The notes under the pieces: model-generated | The model's input: the letters and a program-made list of their open reading frames with translations, nothing else | Database searches by the model: none | What the model was told of the DNA's origin: nothing | Shown here: one piece after another, positions 1 to 11,882 of the stretch | How positions within the stretch are numbered: the first letter of the stretch is position 1 | How the letters are laid out: the number at the start of each line of letters is the position of its first letter | Assembly: GCF_026151205.1 (NCBI RefSeq) | Contig: NC_087077.1 | Coordinates: forward strand, 10,531,983-10,595,982 | Reading direction: 5' to 3' | Source: Bolinopsis microptera | Lineage: Eukaryota > Ctenophora > Tentaculata > Lobata > Bolinopsidae | Length of the DNA: 64,000 bases | Made by a program: the position numbers and the translations under genes

Positions 1-590
1 TGGAATAATTGTCGGAGAACTCTTTGGCTTCGTACTCTCTTCACTTCTTTCTCCGCACAAAACTGTTCAATCCGTGGGAGGCCCTGTTATTCAAATAAAG
101 TTCTGAACCCTCAATCAAGCGTTTAGTTCTAAAACTTTGGTAATGGAAATTGTAGTTTTGTAGCTTTTCTCATAACTATCGTCCTATCGAACTGATGATC
201 AATAAACATCACGCGGTTTGCTACAATCAAGTTAGTATAAGGAGTCGTTTACATATCAGCAGAGGGGTCTTCCAAATTGCAAATGATTACGATTGACCAT
301 ATAATATTGTAATTTTGGCACAATAGCACAATACTAATAGCGATACCCGGATTTAACATTTAAACAATTTGTAATCGTATTGCCATGCAGTGTTTGTGTA
401 ACTGTAGTACTAGTTGGTAATCGCTTTTCTTGTCAAAAAGTTAATATTTGTTTCCTTCGATAGTAAATTATTTTGTCCCAAATTCATATATTTTCTAATA
501 ATACAAAATTGTTTTTAGACCAATTATACAATGTCAATAAGTCATGTGGCATGTAAGGCGCCAAAGACAAATTGCTAAAAGGCTCGGCGC
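1..590. other. No gene recognised
   Basis: AT-rich sequence with stops in all frames. I see no long ORF, splice-phased exon chain or clear terminal repeat. A short phrase, AATCCGTGGGAGG, near 70 recurs near 1620, so part of this stretch may be an old repeat. Confidence 0.5.
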
Positions 591-841
591 AACTGCAGAA
601 AACTGCCACTAACTGCCACAAACTGCCACTAACTGCTACAAACTGCCACTAACTGCTACAAACTGCCACTAACTGCTGCAAACTGCGCGCGCAGTGCGTG
701 GGCGCGATTGTAGCAGTTAGTGGCAGTTAGTGGCAGTTTGTAGCAGTTAGTGGCAGTTTGTAACAGTTAGTGGCAGTTTGTGGCAGTTAGTGGCAGTTTG
801 TGGCAGTTAGTGGCAGTTTGTAGCAGTTAGTGACAGTTTCT
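591..841. repeat. Palindromic array of 10-bp tandem repeats
   Basis: From about 595 to 680 the decamers AACTGCCACT, AACTGCTACA and AACTGCCACA alternate in tandem. From about 709 to 838 the same decamers run in reverse complement (AGTGGCAGTT, TGTAGCAGTT and relatives). The two blocks face each other across a short GC-rich centre (GCGCGCGCAGTGCGTGGGCG). The whole stretch could fold as a long imperfect hairpin with many registers. It may be the end of a foldback transposon; no coding role is seen. Confidence 0.85.
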
Positions 842-953
842 TTGCACTTTGCTCCTCCTGTGTATATCGGCAATCAGGCAATAATGGTTCAGTTTAATTT
901 TGTAGCGCGATGCGTTACTGTGCCTCGCCGTGCACTCAATGAGGCTTCTCATT

Positions 954-2775
954 AATTGACGATGTCAATTCATGGCAGCTCGGCGCGGCACAGTAGCGCA
1001 TCTCGCCGATCTAGCCAGATGTTAAGAAGCGCACTCGGATTTCAGCACGACAACTTACTTAACGGCCTATTTACTGCTCCAATTTTCCATGACTTCTAGA
1101 GATTATTTATTCATTATACTTCATTAAATTGTGATGGTATTAATTTAACTACGTATAATGGGCTCCTTTTAACTAGAGTATGGAAATTCAGGTTCCGATA
1201 TTATGGAATACCTCCCGGTTTGAGACTCACTCAGGGCATAATTCAAACCCAAACTCTCAGTGTACAATGGTAGATTTATGACAGGAATTTATGTTAGGAT
1301 TATGGACTTCGAACTTTTAGGTTAATTTATTTCTAGAGTTTTAACTTCGAACTTTAAGATGAATTTATATCTGGAAGATAACCAATTGAAACAAGTAAAT
1401 GAGAATCATGAAAAAGGTACATAAAAATACAATCACTAATTAGTCGAACAAACAGCACTTAGTAAAGTCCGTACCCTAAATCAGCTCAGTAACTGTGACG
1501 ATGATCGATGGTGCGTAGTATTAGTATAACGGGATGGCTGGCTCTCTCTCTCTCTAGTTCAGTGGACGGGTAGCTGCTATATCATAGCTACGTTCCTTCA
1601 ATGCTGCCAACGAGGGCAGAATCCGTGGGAGGGGAATGTCCTAGAAAGGGACAAATTATTAGCAAATGACGGATTAATTAATGACAATAATATACTAACT
1701 AGGATAAAATTAAACAAGATAAAGTTAAATTAGAATGAACTGTAGAATACGAAATATGTAAGAACTTATCAATAAATGCTCAAATGACTTACGAGGTAAT
1801 AATGTAGGTGCTGCTAAGGTTAGGACAAGCATACAGGTAGGATAGGCTCACCACAATATTACCTAGGAAAGGTATAAACCTATTAGAATTTAATTACTAA
1901 CCTATCGGGAATGACTTTAGTATTACGAACAATGTGAATCAATAATTGGAAATAACATTGCAATGAACAACATCTAATTAATAGTTTAATAATTATAAAA
2001 GTATACCTCGAGGAACAAACTTCCTAGCCTATCAAGAATTTCAACAGAAGTGACGGGAACCAATCGCAATACATGACGTTAGGAAAATCTGATGGGAACA
2101 AATGATAAGTATTTAATAGCCTCATATTGTTTTGAATCTATGAACCTAATCCTAACTTTCATTATACTGGGACGATCTTTAAGAATGAAAACACTAAGGT
2201 CAATGATTTAAGATAATAAGGTCTACCAACCTTTTTAAGTAAATAGCGACGTGTGAGAGAGAGCTCAGCACACAACAACCCGGGCCGTGTAGGGAAAAGG
2301 CAGTGATGAAAAGGCAATGATTCTCTTGTGCGCTCCTCTTTATATAGTCCTTCTTGTTCGGTGGAAGGGGGAGTTCCAGTGTGTGAGGCGTCAAAGCAAG
2401 TTACAAGTAAATAAACAGGTTATTAATGCAAATACCGGTTTTCAAAACTGGTTACTTATCGATTCCAATAAATCAATGTCTTTTTAAGTGATAATTTTGA
2501 TAAAGTGTCCTTTTTATGCCAATTTCCCTTATCAAACCTTTTTAGTGCAACTTTCAACTCTTATCACAAATCTAATTCACATGCAGTAACAAATCGAATT
2601 TACAAACAGCATTACCGGGAATTGGAAGCAACTTACTTCCGACATACTTCATGCCTACATAACACCAGATCGCATCGCGCTACAAGCTTCTCACAGCGAC
2701 TTTGGCTTCTCTGGCTAGATCGGCGAAATGCGCTACTGTGCCACGCCGAGCTGCCATGAATTGACATCGTCAATT
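954..2775. mobile_element. Non-autonomous element bounded by 66-bp inverted repeats
   Basis: 954-1019 and 2710-2775 are near-identical inverted repeats, both reading inward with GACGATGTCAATTCATGGC and then a GC-rich block ending CTAGCCAGA. A third, inverted partial copy of the GC-rich part lies just outside at about 903-932, so the left end is itself a small hairpin. The 1.7 kb between the arms has a (CT)n tract near 1541 and no convincing coding sequence. A small DNA transposon is the likeliest reading. I could not define a target-site duplication. Confidence 0.55.
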
Positions 2776-2995
2776 AAAGTTTAATTATGATAACCCAGAA
2801 AACCTTACCGCCTGCTGGGCTTGCTAGAGGTGATAGATTTTCGACAGCACGATTGTCGTCGCGCGTCACATCGAGTTAACCTTTCGCACGCTGCATTTAC
2901 TTTAGTAGTCATGACAACGACATGACTTTGCAAAGTTTAAAAGCTGCGATATTTTATTTAGCCCAAAATCAAACTTTTCGGTTTAATTCAGAATC

Positions 2996-3044
2996 TAAGT
3001 TGTTCCAAATTTGGCTCTTGGGGAGCCAAATTTGGGACAACTTA
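2996..3044. repeat. 22-bp hairpin
   Basis: Arms 2996-3017 and 3023-3044 are complementary over 22 bp with one mismatch and a 5-nt loop. The arm contains CCAAATTTGGCTC, similar to the terminus of the transposon at 39348-42853. It is probably the core of a related miniature element. Confidence 0.65.
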
Positions 3045-4542
3045 AATTTACGGGACGGAAATTTTGTTGAAAACTGGAAGGTTCTATTTATTTTACTTTT
3101 GGAGATATTCCCCGGCCGGTAGGGTTTGCTGGGAAGGGCACAGCTTGTCAATAATCCTTTTCGTCATTCGTATGATCCGTCGACACCACCTTGACCATTA
3201 TTAATGCAGGTCTGGCCCGGCGCGCGCAACTTCGTTTCAATTGCCCGATGGCAAGTGCTACGAAGAAAAGTGCATGCTACTTTCGAGAAGAAAGTGACTC
3301 GCGCTACTTCGAAGTAATTTAGACGAGTAACATCAGTCAAACACCGCCTGAAGGCGAACGTATGTCCAATGACTTTTGGCACACCCTGTATTTGGTTTAT
3401 TGTCCACTGTATTGGTGTTTCATTGCATTGTGATTCCAATAAAATTAACAAATGGTTACCTGGGGACCCCATGCAGGCTATTATGTTCATAAACATAATA
3501 GAGTATAGATTCGGCGGAATGACAGGCTGAGCGCCGCCCAGTAAAAAATGGTAGCAGAGAAGGACGCAATGGCACCCCCGGCCAGAGACAGTTAGAGTAA
3601 CTAGTAATTACGAAGCCCCACTGGCATACAGTGAGAATCAGGACTACTGCAATTGGAAGTTAGACGAGATTTGAGGTCTCCTAGATTTGTTAATGTAAAT
3701 TAATAAATCCTTATTTTACTGTACTATTTTATATTGTATACAATTTTACGGACGAAATGATCCCAGGGGAGACTTCCAACCCATACCATCGCTTCGACGG
3801 GTAGTTGATGCCACCGTTCACAAGCAAGATCCACTTTGGTCTACTTGCTGCGAGGTGTCTCAGCTACATGGAATAGGGGTCCCCTTAAAATAAAATAAAA
3901 ACAAATTCGAGTATTTTTTCCGATTCTGTTACTTGTCTAATATCTCTTTAAATCTGTTTTGATTTTTTATAGTGGGAGTTCCTACATTTGTTGGTTGAGA
4001 ATGCTCGATATATTACATAACTTACATGATGCTTGACTGCCTTATTATCCCAGGCACGCACTGGGACATAGTGTTGGTCTGCTTCAGGATGTGTTAGATC
4101 CCAGAGAAGCCGCCATCCACTCTACTGCTTTTGCTCAGCGGCAGCATGAGCCCTGGTTTTCTGCCACATTGGTACCTCTGAAAGTACAGGAAGGTGGTGG
4201 ATTTCGGGGTCCAGGATGCTCCCTCTTTATTCTTTAAGGTGGTATCAAGGTGGTGTTTTTTATTAGATGCTCCTTCAAGACAGTTATACCATAGCATAGG
4301 CAACATAGCTTTCAAACAGAGTGTAATACAGATCTTTATGGAGTGATGTGGGAATGTTATCTTTTATTCTATTTAACATGCCACAGCAGGTGGCTAGTTT
4401 TTTTTCTATATTATTTATTTCCAGTTTAGGTCTTTATCGATTGTTGCGCCTGAGAATGTGTCAAACAGTATATTTACAATAAATTAAATCAAGTGATGCA
4501 ATTGGCAGAGCACAATCGTAAATCCTGAGCAATAGATATCAT
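3045..4542. other. No gene recognised; probable repeat-derived sequence
   Basis: Scattered short ORFs on both strands carry no recognisable domain. The phrase CTTTTGGCACACCCTGTA near 3375 looks like a transposon terminus but I found no partner. The right part (about 4330-4542) is probably the 3' untranslated region of the minus-strand LINE that follows. Confidence 0.4.
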
Positions 4543-7500
4543 CTATCCCTCGTAGCTCTTCTCCTCAGGTATCAGGTTGAAGGAGACATTGGATATAGGG
4601 GCAGTCCATGCCTTCTTTGCCTTTCCACGTACACCTCTAACTGCTACTAGCACACTCCTCATTATATCCATGCTCAGGCGTGTCCTGATGTTACACATCA
4701 CCTGGCTGTAGTCCTCCTTTGTCTTGGTGGCTATCAACACAGCAAGTCTCCTTAAATTATGAAACACTTGGCCTCCGGTGCCATTCCTCCTGTAGTGGTA
4801 AATACAAGGGGGACGAATGACCCTTTCTCCAATTGTAGCACTCGGTTCATGTACTGGTTCTTTTTCTCATTCTCGTGCAGAGTGTAGAGCTGTGGCATGG
4901 TCTTTCCTTGATATGTAGGCGATTTAGGATTGAAAATGCGCACATCAAAGAAAGTCCTCTCAAATGTGCTCCACACTCCTCTTGCTGATATATCAAGCCT
5001 AGCCTTATCAGCATTGTTGCCCTTTTGTTGGAAGTTGGCCGATTCTATAGGTGTTAAAAGGGGCTCAATCCTCACATCCTTGGTCACCAGCCTAAGGTAT
5101 TCAGCAACGGAGTCTCTCACGTTGTTATGACGGTAGTTCACATACCCCCCTCTCTTACAGTTGAGGATATGATTGTGATCATTCTTGGCTCCGCAATCGC
5201 AGAATCTTGGGGTGTTAGGGATGTCCCAACCATACCGGAGATGAACAGCATCTCTGAAGTCTTGCTTGCTGTAAGCATACCCTAGCTGTTGAATGGGGAG
5301 ACATGTTAGCCAAGCTCCTGACCCATGCTCTTGTACCAGCTGCAATGACTCCCTGGTATTCTCATCCACTTCACTCATTATCTCAGCAAGCTCCTTTTTC
5401 AAGCGTAATTCTTTAACTAACTTGAGGCAATCTACTCTGCCCTTTATCTTAATTTTATCCAACTTCATCAGGGATGTCTCCTGGTGATAGATAAGGTCAA
5501 CCAGCTCCTCTGTTATCTTGAGTGACGTCTGGTATTCCTTCTCCGCGATCTCTACTGGATTAACAATACCAAGCCCCCCTAAACTTACAGGTAGCGCAAA
5601 CATTCTCCTGTGCAGATCAGACACATTCCTACCAATAATTGCAGGGATGAACCTTTCTCTTATACACTTCTCCAATGGGATGAAGAGGTCTTTAGTGTCT
5701 TGGATGGTACGCATCACAAAGGTCCACCGATGACATAGGGCTTTGGTATACCCTGATAGGGCTGCCTGAGGTTCATCGAGGGCAATATCTGACAACTCTT
5801 CTACATCCTTCACCCATTTCTCTACTTTCTTTTTTACATATGTCTCTCTAGCCTCCTCTCCACCTATCACTGCTCCCAGATGACGCTCCCCATCACATGT
5901 GATCTCTATACCAGTCTCTCCAAATAAAAACGTGGCTGCTGGTAGTAGCGATTTTTCTTTTAGGATAAGAATAGTCTTCACTGCCTTAGGGAAGTAGCCT
6001 AACTTAGGACCATTCACACTGAGTAAATCCCACCACAGCCGGAGTTTCTTCAGGGTACCTGCTGCTGCAGAGTCATCTGCATACCACGCTTGCATCAATT
6101 CTCCTAACTTTGTCACGCTGGCCAGGATGTTGATAAGAGGACGAATACCGATAGCATACTCTGCCATTGCTGCCACATCCCCTTGCGTTGCCCCTTCATC
6201 AGAGTAAATTATCTCACACGAATATGTGTCGTTGACAATGAGTTTGGCTGATTTCTGATAGGTGTTTTTCAGGTATTGGTGAAACGGAGGACATAGCTGC
6301 CTGATGTTGTGAATAGCTGCTTTGCGATTAAGCCTGTTAAACGCATTATCAGCATCAACAAGAAGCACTGCCTCTGTCTTAGGATCTTCCCATGTCCTCT
6401 TAACTGCTCTGATGGATGCCTCAATGCCTGACTCTAGCCCAGCACATGACTGAAGAGGTCCTGCAGCCTCTTGTATATCATCCTTAATTACCCCAATAAC
6501 CACCTTGCCAACAATACGCCGAAGAACCTCTCCTACCCCCACCGGCCGTACACCAGGATTACCTCTCTTATCGTCACCCTTATTCAGTGGTACCAGTCTA
6601 CAGGCCACAAACTCATTCAGACTCTCTGGGTTAACATCCTCTACACACAAACGCTTTGAAATTCAGCTAATATTGCACCGCAGAGTTGAAAAGGAAGTTT
6701 CCCATATGCTTTAGAGCACAAGATGTGCTTCCACCCATCTGCATCCAAATGGGTTGGGCCACCTGAGCCCTTAACTTGAAGTGCCGCTTTCTCAACTAGC
6801 TCTGCCGATATTTCAGCAAATATCACCGACTGTGCCTGAGGCGCTGTTATAGGTAGAAGGATATCAGCTGGAGGTGTCTCAGCTTTAGGATGTTTCTCTT
6901 GTAATAGACTCTTTATCTTTCTATTTAATGTGTGTACCCCAACAACTGAGTCTTCGTTGTTGATGAGCTTCATGGCCTGACATACTTTACCCACCATCAT
7001 TAACCTACTAAAGCCTTTCATTTTCGATGGATCTTCAGACTTTTTCCTTCGTTTTAGCTTCTCCTGGATGACACGAGCCTCATCCATGAGGGAATTGAGG
7101 TCGCCATCCTTCCACTTTTCTAGTCTATCTACCAGGTACTTGGCATTGTCTCTAGCTTTTGACTTAGATGAAGGCTTCTGTAACATAATAGGGATAAATA
7201 TATGGACTAGCTGCAATGAAAGACTCTCCCAGGCCGTTTTATTCACAAACAGGTACAAAAGTCGTGTCAACTCTTTGATAAACTTCTCCCCACTCTTACC
7301 CCTTGGCACCATAAACAAATTCCTACACCACGTAATAATTTCATCATATATCCCCGTAAGTTCTGACCGTATACACCCTTCCCCAACCATGGTACCCCAC
7401 GTCAAATTATTTGATCTATTCAACTGGCAGCAGTCACAGTACCATTCATCATCTTCACTGGTTTTATGATCCTCATACTCTTCATCACTCATACACAAGC

Positions 7501-7591
7501 AGGCCTTATGAATCCAAACCTCGCACTCCTCACACTGCAAAGCATCTACATGCCATTCAACTCTGGTTTTACATATAGGACATTTGACCAA
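4543..7591 (-). pseudogene. LINE-type retroelement with PHD finger, reverse transcriptase and restriction-like endonuclease motifs, frameshifted
   Basis: Three minus-strand reading frames join head to tail. The first (7591-6641) opens with a PHD-type zinc finger (CPIC, CEEC, WIHKAC, WYCDCC). The second (6650-4752) is a reverse transcriptase with VDADNAFNRLNR, TQGD and the catalytic AWYADD box. It is followed by a Cys-His motif (CDCG then HILNC) and a stretch ending RTFFDVRIFNP that looks like the restriction-like endonuclease of R2/R4-type LINEs. The third (4767-4543) supplies the C-terminus. Frameshifts near 6650 and 4760 break what was one polyprotein of roughly 1000 residues. The first frame has no in-frame ATG at its 5' end, which lies in a palindrome. 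Inactive copy. Family placement is inferred from motifs only. Confidence 0.8.
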
Positions 7592-7910
7592 AACCCATAA
7601 TCATGGGTAGAGTGTACCGCTGCCAGTGTCTCTCTTTTCCAAACAAAAGGAAATGATATTAATTTGAGGAACAGTCCGCTAATGCAAATTGATACCGAGA
7701 ATGAAATCGGTCGCTCGCTTTTTCAAATCAATAAGCTTTATTACAATTCGTAAGCCGTGATCGAATGGAAAAAGCGAGCGACCGATTTCATTCTCGGTAT
7801 CAATTTGCATTAGCGGACTGTTCCTCAAATTAATATCATTTCCTTTTGTTTGGAAAAGAGAGACACTGGCAGCGGTACACTCTACCCATGATTATGGGTT
7901 TTGGTCAAAT
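7582..7910. repeat. Perfect inverted repeat, 142-bp arms with 45-bp spacer
   Basis: 7582-7723 and 7769-7910 are exact reverse complements as far as I can read. The left arm is the 5' end of the PHD-LINE. The right arm is an inverted copy that stops a few bases into the coding region. It could form a 142-bp hairpin. Identity over the full arm means it is recent, under gene conversion, or an assembly or cloning artefact. Confidence 0.9.
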
Positions 7911-9242
7911 ATCATCTCTTTTTGATTATAATGTCAGGATAATTTACACAGCTAGTCGAAACTTCATTAACAAGGAGGTAATTTCGACGATTTCGAAATT
8001 CTGCCTTTGAAAACGTTTCCTTGTGTTTAGTTAGGTATTTCTGTCGATAACCGACTGAATATGGCACTTTTTACTCATTCAAGTTGGCATTAAATTCATA
8101 TATAATGCCATTTAAATATCGTGGAAAGCAGAATATATTCGAAATCACGAATGAGCAAATTTCTCACCTTTCGCACGTGCAAACTTTGAGCGGACGTCGC
8201 GTGCGCATACAATATTGAATCACCGTAAATTTTTGCATAGTGGTATTTAATATATAATTTGATAAGCATGCAAAGTTTCAGAAGATTTCAAAAAGAACTT
8301 GGATCACAGCGGGACTCCAAAGTTGATAAAAATCGTGAAAATCAAAATTTTTAGCGATTTTAGCGATTTTAAATGAATTTGGGCGTGTCCCCACGTGTGC
8401 AACTTTTCGATTTTTAACTTTAAAACTAGCCTATAACACAATTTACACCTTTAAGAAGCAAAATTGAGCTCCACAACCCAAGGGATGGCCCAACACCAGA
8501 GAATACTAATTCACAACTTTTGTGTTTTTATAAAATTATTCTTCAAAAAAGCACTAACTTCAATAGCAAATATCTTTATGAAGGAGCAAGGTAGGAAACT
8601 ATTCCGGTAGATTTTCGGAATGCTTGAACAATTATCTAAGATGAAAATGTCCTCAGATTTTGAATAAAATTACTCCTTAATAGTGTAAAATCGATTTAAA
8701 AAGTTGTTACTTTGTCAAAAGTCAAGTTTTAAAAACACTTAACTTGATGACGTCATCAAGTGATGATGATGACGTTAAATTATTTTTCAATACAATGTAA
8801 ACTAAAGCTTAAACAATTATCTTTAAAACCTGTGGTTCGAAATGACTGTATCGTTTATACTTTTGAATCTACGGACACTTAAATGTAGGCTACAATTGAC
8901 TGCAAAAAGCGTCTATACATACATATATATCTTCACGACAATCTGTTGTAAAACAGGGGTTCCAGAAAACCCACTTCCCGATACTCCTGAAACATGACAT
9001 TTTTTTTACAGTCGATTTGGACAAGGTCTAGACGCCCTGCAAAGTTTCAGATCTCTAACTCAATTTTAACATGGTTTTTAAGGCACCTGAATATGGCGAT
9101 TTTGGGTTTTTTACCTAATTTCGTATAACATGCTGGCGCGTATTTTGCGCAAATTTCTTAAAAACCTCCATACAACTATTTCTTATTCCTGTCATCTTCA
9201 ACATTGAATTAGAATGTTTTGAACTTAAATGTACCTGCTGAA
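7911..9242. other. No gene recognised
   Basis: AT-rich non-coding sequence with runs such as TTTTAGCGATTTTAGCGATTTT. The one notable site is the palindrome at 8742-8761, listed separately. Confidence 0.45.
8742..8761. promoter_or_regulatory. Perfect 20-bp palindrome centred on TGACGTCA
   Basis: ACTTGATGACGTCATCAAGT is its own reverse complement and contains the full CRE/ATF octamer TGACGTCA. It is followed by GATGATGATGACG, a second half site. No gene start is visible nearby, so regulatory use is only a possibility. Confidence 0.4.
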
Positions 9243-9662
9243 CTACTTTCGATGAGTCTTAATGCCTGGAAAACAATAAAGGGGATATAATCGTTTAGGG
9301 GGTAAATAGTGTTGTGAATATAAGGGCGACGGTAATGCTTGCCAGCATTGTGATATGTCATCTATCTTCTCCTTCTCATTTGGTCTACATTTTTTCTTCT
9401 TATTAACTCTTGTTTTATGATTGATGTTTACTTCTAGGACTTGAGGTCTATTTAACAAGGGTTTCTCTGTTCTGATGTGGCGCCGAAAGTCATATCTCGA
9501 ATAAGATGATTGAGGTTTGATAGAATTGGTTGAGTTTAATACTTTCTGATTATACACAGGTTCGTTAGTACTTTCTTCTTCAGCTTGTCCGTTGGTCTCT
9601 ACATGTTCTGTACTGGCTGGGGCACTATCAGTGTGCCCCGTTTGCCCGTCCTTGTTTGCCAT
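9243..9662 (-). CDS. Hypothetical 139-residue hydrophilic protein or exon
   Basis: An open frame from ATG (9662-9660), beginning MANKDGQTGH. It is rich in Ser, Glu, Asn and Lys in the first half and has a basic patch (VNKKKK) in the second. I recognise no domain. It starts 8 bp outside the 40-bp inverted repeat at 9670, so it may be the first frame of a LINE truncated by that element, or a chance ORF. No splice or promoter evidence was found. Confidence 0.25.
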   Translation of the reverse strand: MANKDGQTGHTDSAPASTEHVETNGQAEEESTNEPVYNQKVLNSTNSIKPQSSYSRYDFRRHIRTEKPLLNRPQVLEVNINHKTRVNKKKKCRPNEKEKIDDISQCWQALPSPLYSQHYLPPKRLYPLYCFPGIKTHRK

Positions 9663-9730
9663 CCCTGAACTCAAATTATTTGTTATATAGTAGTGTTGAA
9701 AGTATTAAAGTTTCGTGCTGAGAATTAAGT

Positions 9731-10760
9731 TTCGTGCACTCTCTCCAAAGGTATGCCATTGATATCTTGATCAGAGTGTGTATCTTCATGTTTGTTGGAT
9801 CGAGAGTTTGAGAATTCAAGGTAACAGCTCTTGATGGTGTTTATGTGAAGTTTATTGGCAAGCATGTAGTGGTGTATGGAACTTAGGACTTTATTGGCTT
9901 TTTTGTATGCTAGGTTATTACTTTTTGCAGCGACGAAGATATTTGTGTCATCAGCAAATGGAACAAATTTAGAGTTCTTTCCAGAGTTTGTACGGCCGTA
10001 AGATCATTTATGTGAATTAAGAACGTAAGGGGCCCTAAGCAGCTCCCTTGTGGCACTCCAAAGAGCACAGGCAACAGGTAGAGTATCAGGGTTATTACTT
10101 TTTGCAGCGACGAAGATATTTGTATCATCAGCAAATGGAACAAATTTAGAGTTCTTTTCAGAGTTTGTACGGCCGTAAGATCATTTATGTGAATTAAGAA
10201 CGTAAGGGGCCCTAAGCAGCTCCCTTGTGGCACTCCAAAGAGCACAGGCAACAGGTAGAGTATCAGATTTTTTATTAAGCACACCAACGGTTGGAAAGAT
10301 AACTTTCTAGGAGTTTGTGTGCCTGTCCTTTGATCCCATACCGTATGTGCTTAATTTTTTGAGAAGTATTGAGTGCTCTATTGTGTCAAATGCTTTACTT
10401 AGGTCGAAAAAGATTCCTAGAACATGATTACCGGCTTTGAGTGATAGCTGAATGTGGTGAACTTAGTAGTTGAGTGCATGTGATGTTGAATGACCTTTTC
10501 GGAACCCAAACTGGCTATCGTGCAGTATTCCCTGACTCGAGAGAAAACTATTAAGCTGTGAGTAGATAACCTTTTCAAAAATTTTACGATAATTTTGCAA
10601 GTGTTCTTCATTGTTTTTTTTGTAGATGGGGCTAATTTTACCTATCTTAAGGATGACGGGAAAGCATCCTGTTGACATAAGGTTGTTGTATTGTATGGAA
10701 AGCACTGGGCTGAGAATGTGTGAGGCCTTTTTAATAACACTGATGGGGAGATCAGGCTAC
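9731..10760 (-). pseudogene. CR1/L2-like LINE reverse transcriptase fragment with internal duplication
   Basis: Minus-strand fragments read in order: ISPIYKKNNEEHLQNYRKIF and FGFRKGHSTSHALNY (RT fingers), FGVPQGSCLGPLTFLIHIND (RT motif), then, after a frame change, FADDTNIFVAAKSN (catalytic box) near 9940. The GVPQGS region is duplicated in tandem (9913-10089 and 10090-10266, 177-bp period). Several frameshifts and the missing 5' end make this inactive. It stops abruptly near the 40-bp inverted repeat at 9709. Confidence 0.75.
9913..10266. repeat. 177-bp tandem duplication within LINE remnant
   Basis: Two near-identical 177-bp units, each starting GGTTATTACTTTTTGCAGCG, differ at very few positions. 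The duplication repeats the GVPQGS box of the reverse transcriptase and must post-date insertion of the LINE. Confidence 0.9.
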
Positions 10761-11425
10761 CGGACAACTGAACCCAATTTGGACTTATCCTAGACAAGGT
10801 AGCTTGGGAAAATAATTTTAAACCCAATCAGTCTACCTAATTAACTTTGAAACGACAACTGAACCCAATCGTCAGTTAGAAGACTAGGGTGGTTTGGACA
10901 CGTTGTCAGAATGCCAGAGACACAGTTTCCCAATTTTTTACTGGATTGGATTCCGTAAAGGCTGGATGGCCTGTGTACTCGAGGATGCAGCTGACAGGTG
11001 TCGAAAACATCAGCAGATACGCAGTAAAACAGTTAGCTCTGCAACGAGTGGAATGGAGGAACATGCTACACCGTAGAAGAGATGTGTGTGATGCAGGCCA
11101 CTCCAACGACTAGGAGGAGACCTCTTCATGTAGCATGTATGTATTAATATTTTACCGGGGTAAGCACAGGGCTCCAATGCTCTAAATTACAGTGGTCATG
11201 ATTTATCCTATACTGATAATGACCACAGTCCCCTGCGAAGAAGGAGAACCTGAAAATCTGATCGTTGGGTTCAGTTGTCGTATTTCCAATTTAGGTGCAG
11301 TTGTAATATGACCTGGGTTCAGTTGTCGTTTTGGGATTTAAGCTGATTGGTCACCCAATTAAGCTGATTGGGTGCATGTTAACTGCGTGGGAACTGGGTT
11401 CAATTGGGTTGAGTCAACCGGAAAT
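10757..11425. mobile_element. Foldback element with GACAACTGAACCCA repeats
   Basis: The motif GACAACTGAACCCA occurs twice forward at the left (about 10763 and 10852) and twice inverted at the right (about 11266 and 11311), with related ends (GGTTCAATTGGGTTGAG) near 11400. This gives a foldback structure of about 0.67 kb. The core carries a plus-strand LINE 3'-end fragment. Confidence 0.55.
10881..11123 (+). pseudogene. LINE C-terminal fragment
   Basis: The plus strand reads GWFGHVVRMPE and, in another frame, a Trp-rich tail ending HSND, which is typical of the extreme C-terminus of several LINE reverse transcriptases. Stops and a frame change break it. The last 32 bp recur in inverted orientation at 14331-14362, marking a second copy of the same LINE end. 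Confidence 0.5.
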
Positions 11426-11882
11426 CGCTAGCATTGCCATTTTGTAGCTCAGAAATTATATGAGATATTTCACCCTCAGTGCAGTCTGTTAAGTACATCG
11501 AATTTGGGTTAGTTTTTGGTAAAAATTTAACAAATCAAGAAAGTGGCTCAATTTTGATTTCCCCATCAATTTGTTCATTCAATTTCGACACAATTGAGGT
11601 AAAGTACTCATTAAATTTGTTGGCTATGAGTCTACGTTCTGTGATGCGTACTCCGCACCATCGACTCAGAATTGAGGCTTAATGGTTTTTTGTATTTCAT
11701 TGATAACTTCCCAAGTCTTTATACTGTCTCCTTGATGATCTATAATTTTAGATTATTATTATATATTATATAACTTTATTCAAATCAAAAATAGAACATA
11801 AATGAACATCTTAAAGATCTGATAAGTAGCCAGAAAAAAAGAAATACTGATACACAAGCTATAACAACTTCTTCCATCCTGT

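Noticed and set aside
591-841. CRISPR-like array
   Set aside because: Repeats are contiguous 10-mers without spacers, arranged as facing inverted blocks, in a eukaryotic genome.
3164-3496. 110-residue minus-strand ORF as a gene
   Set aside because: No domain or splice support; neighbouring sequence is repeat-like.
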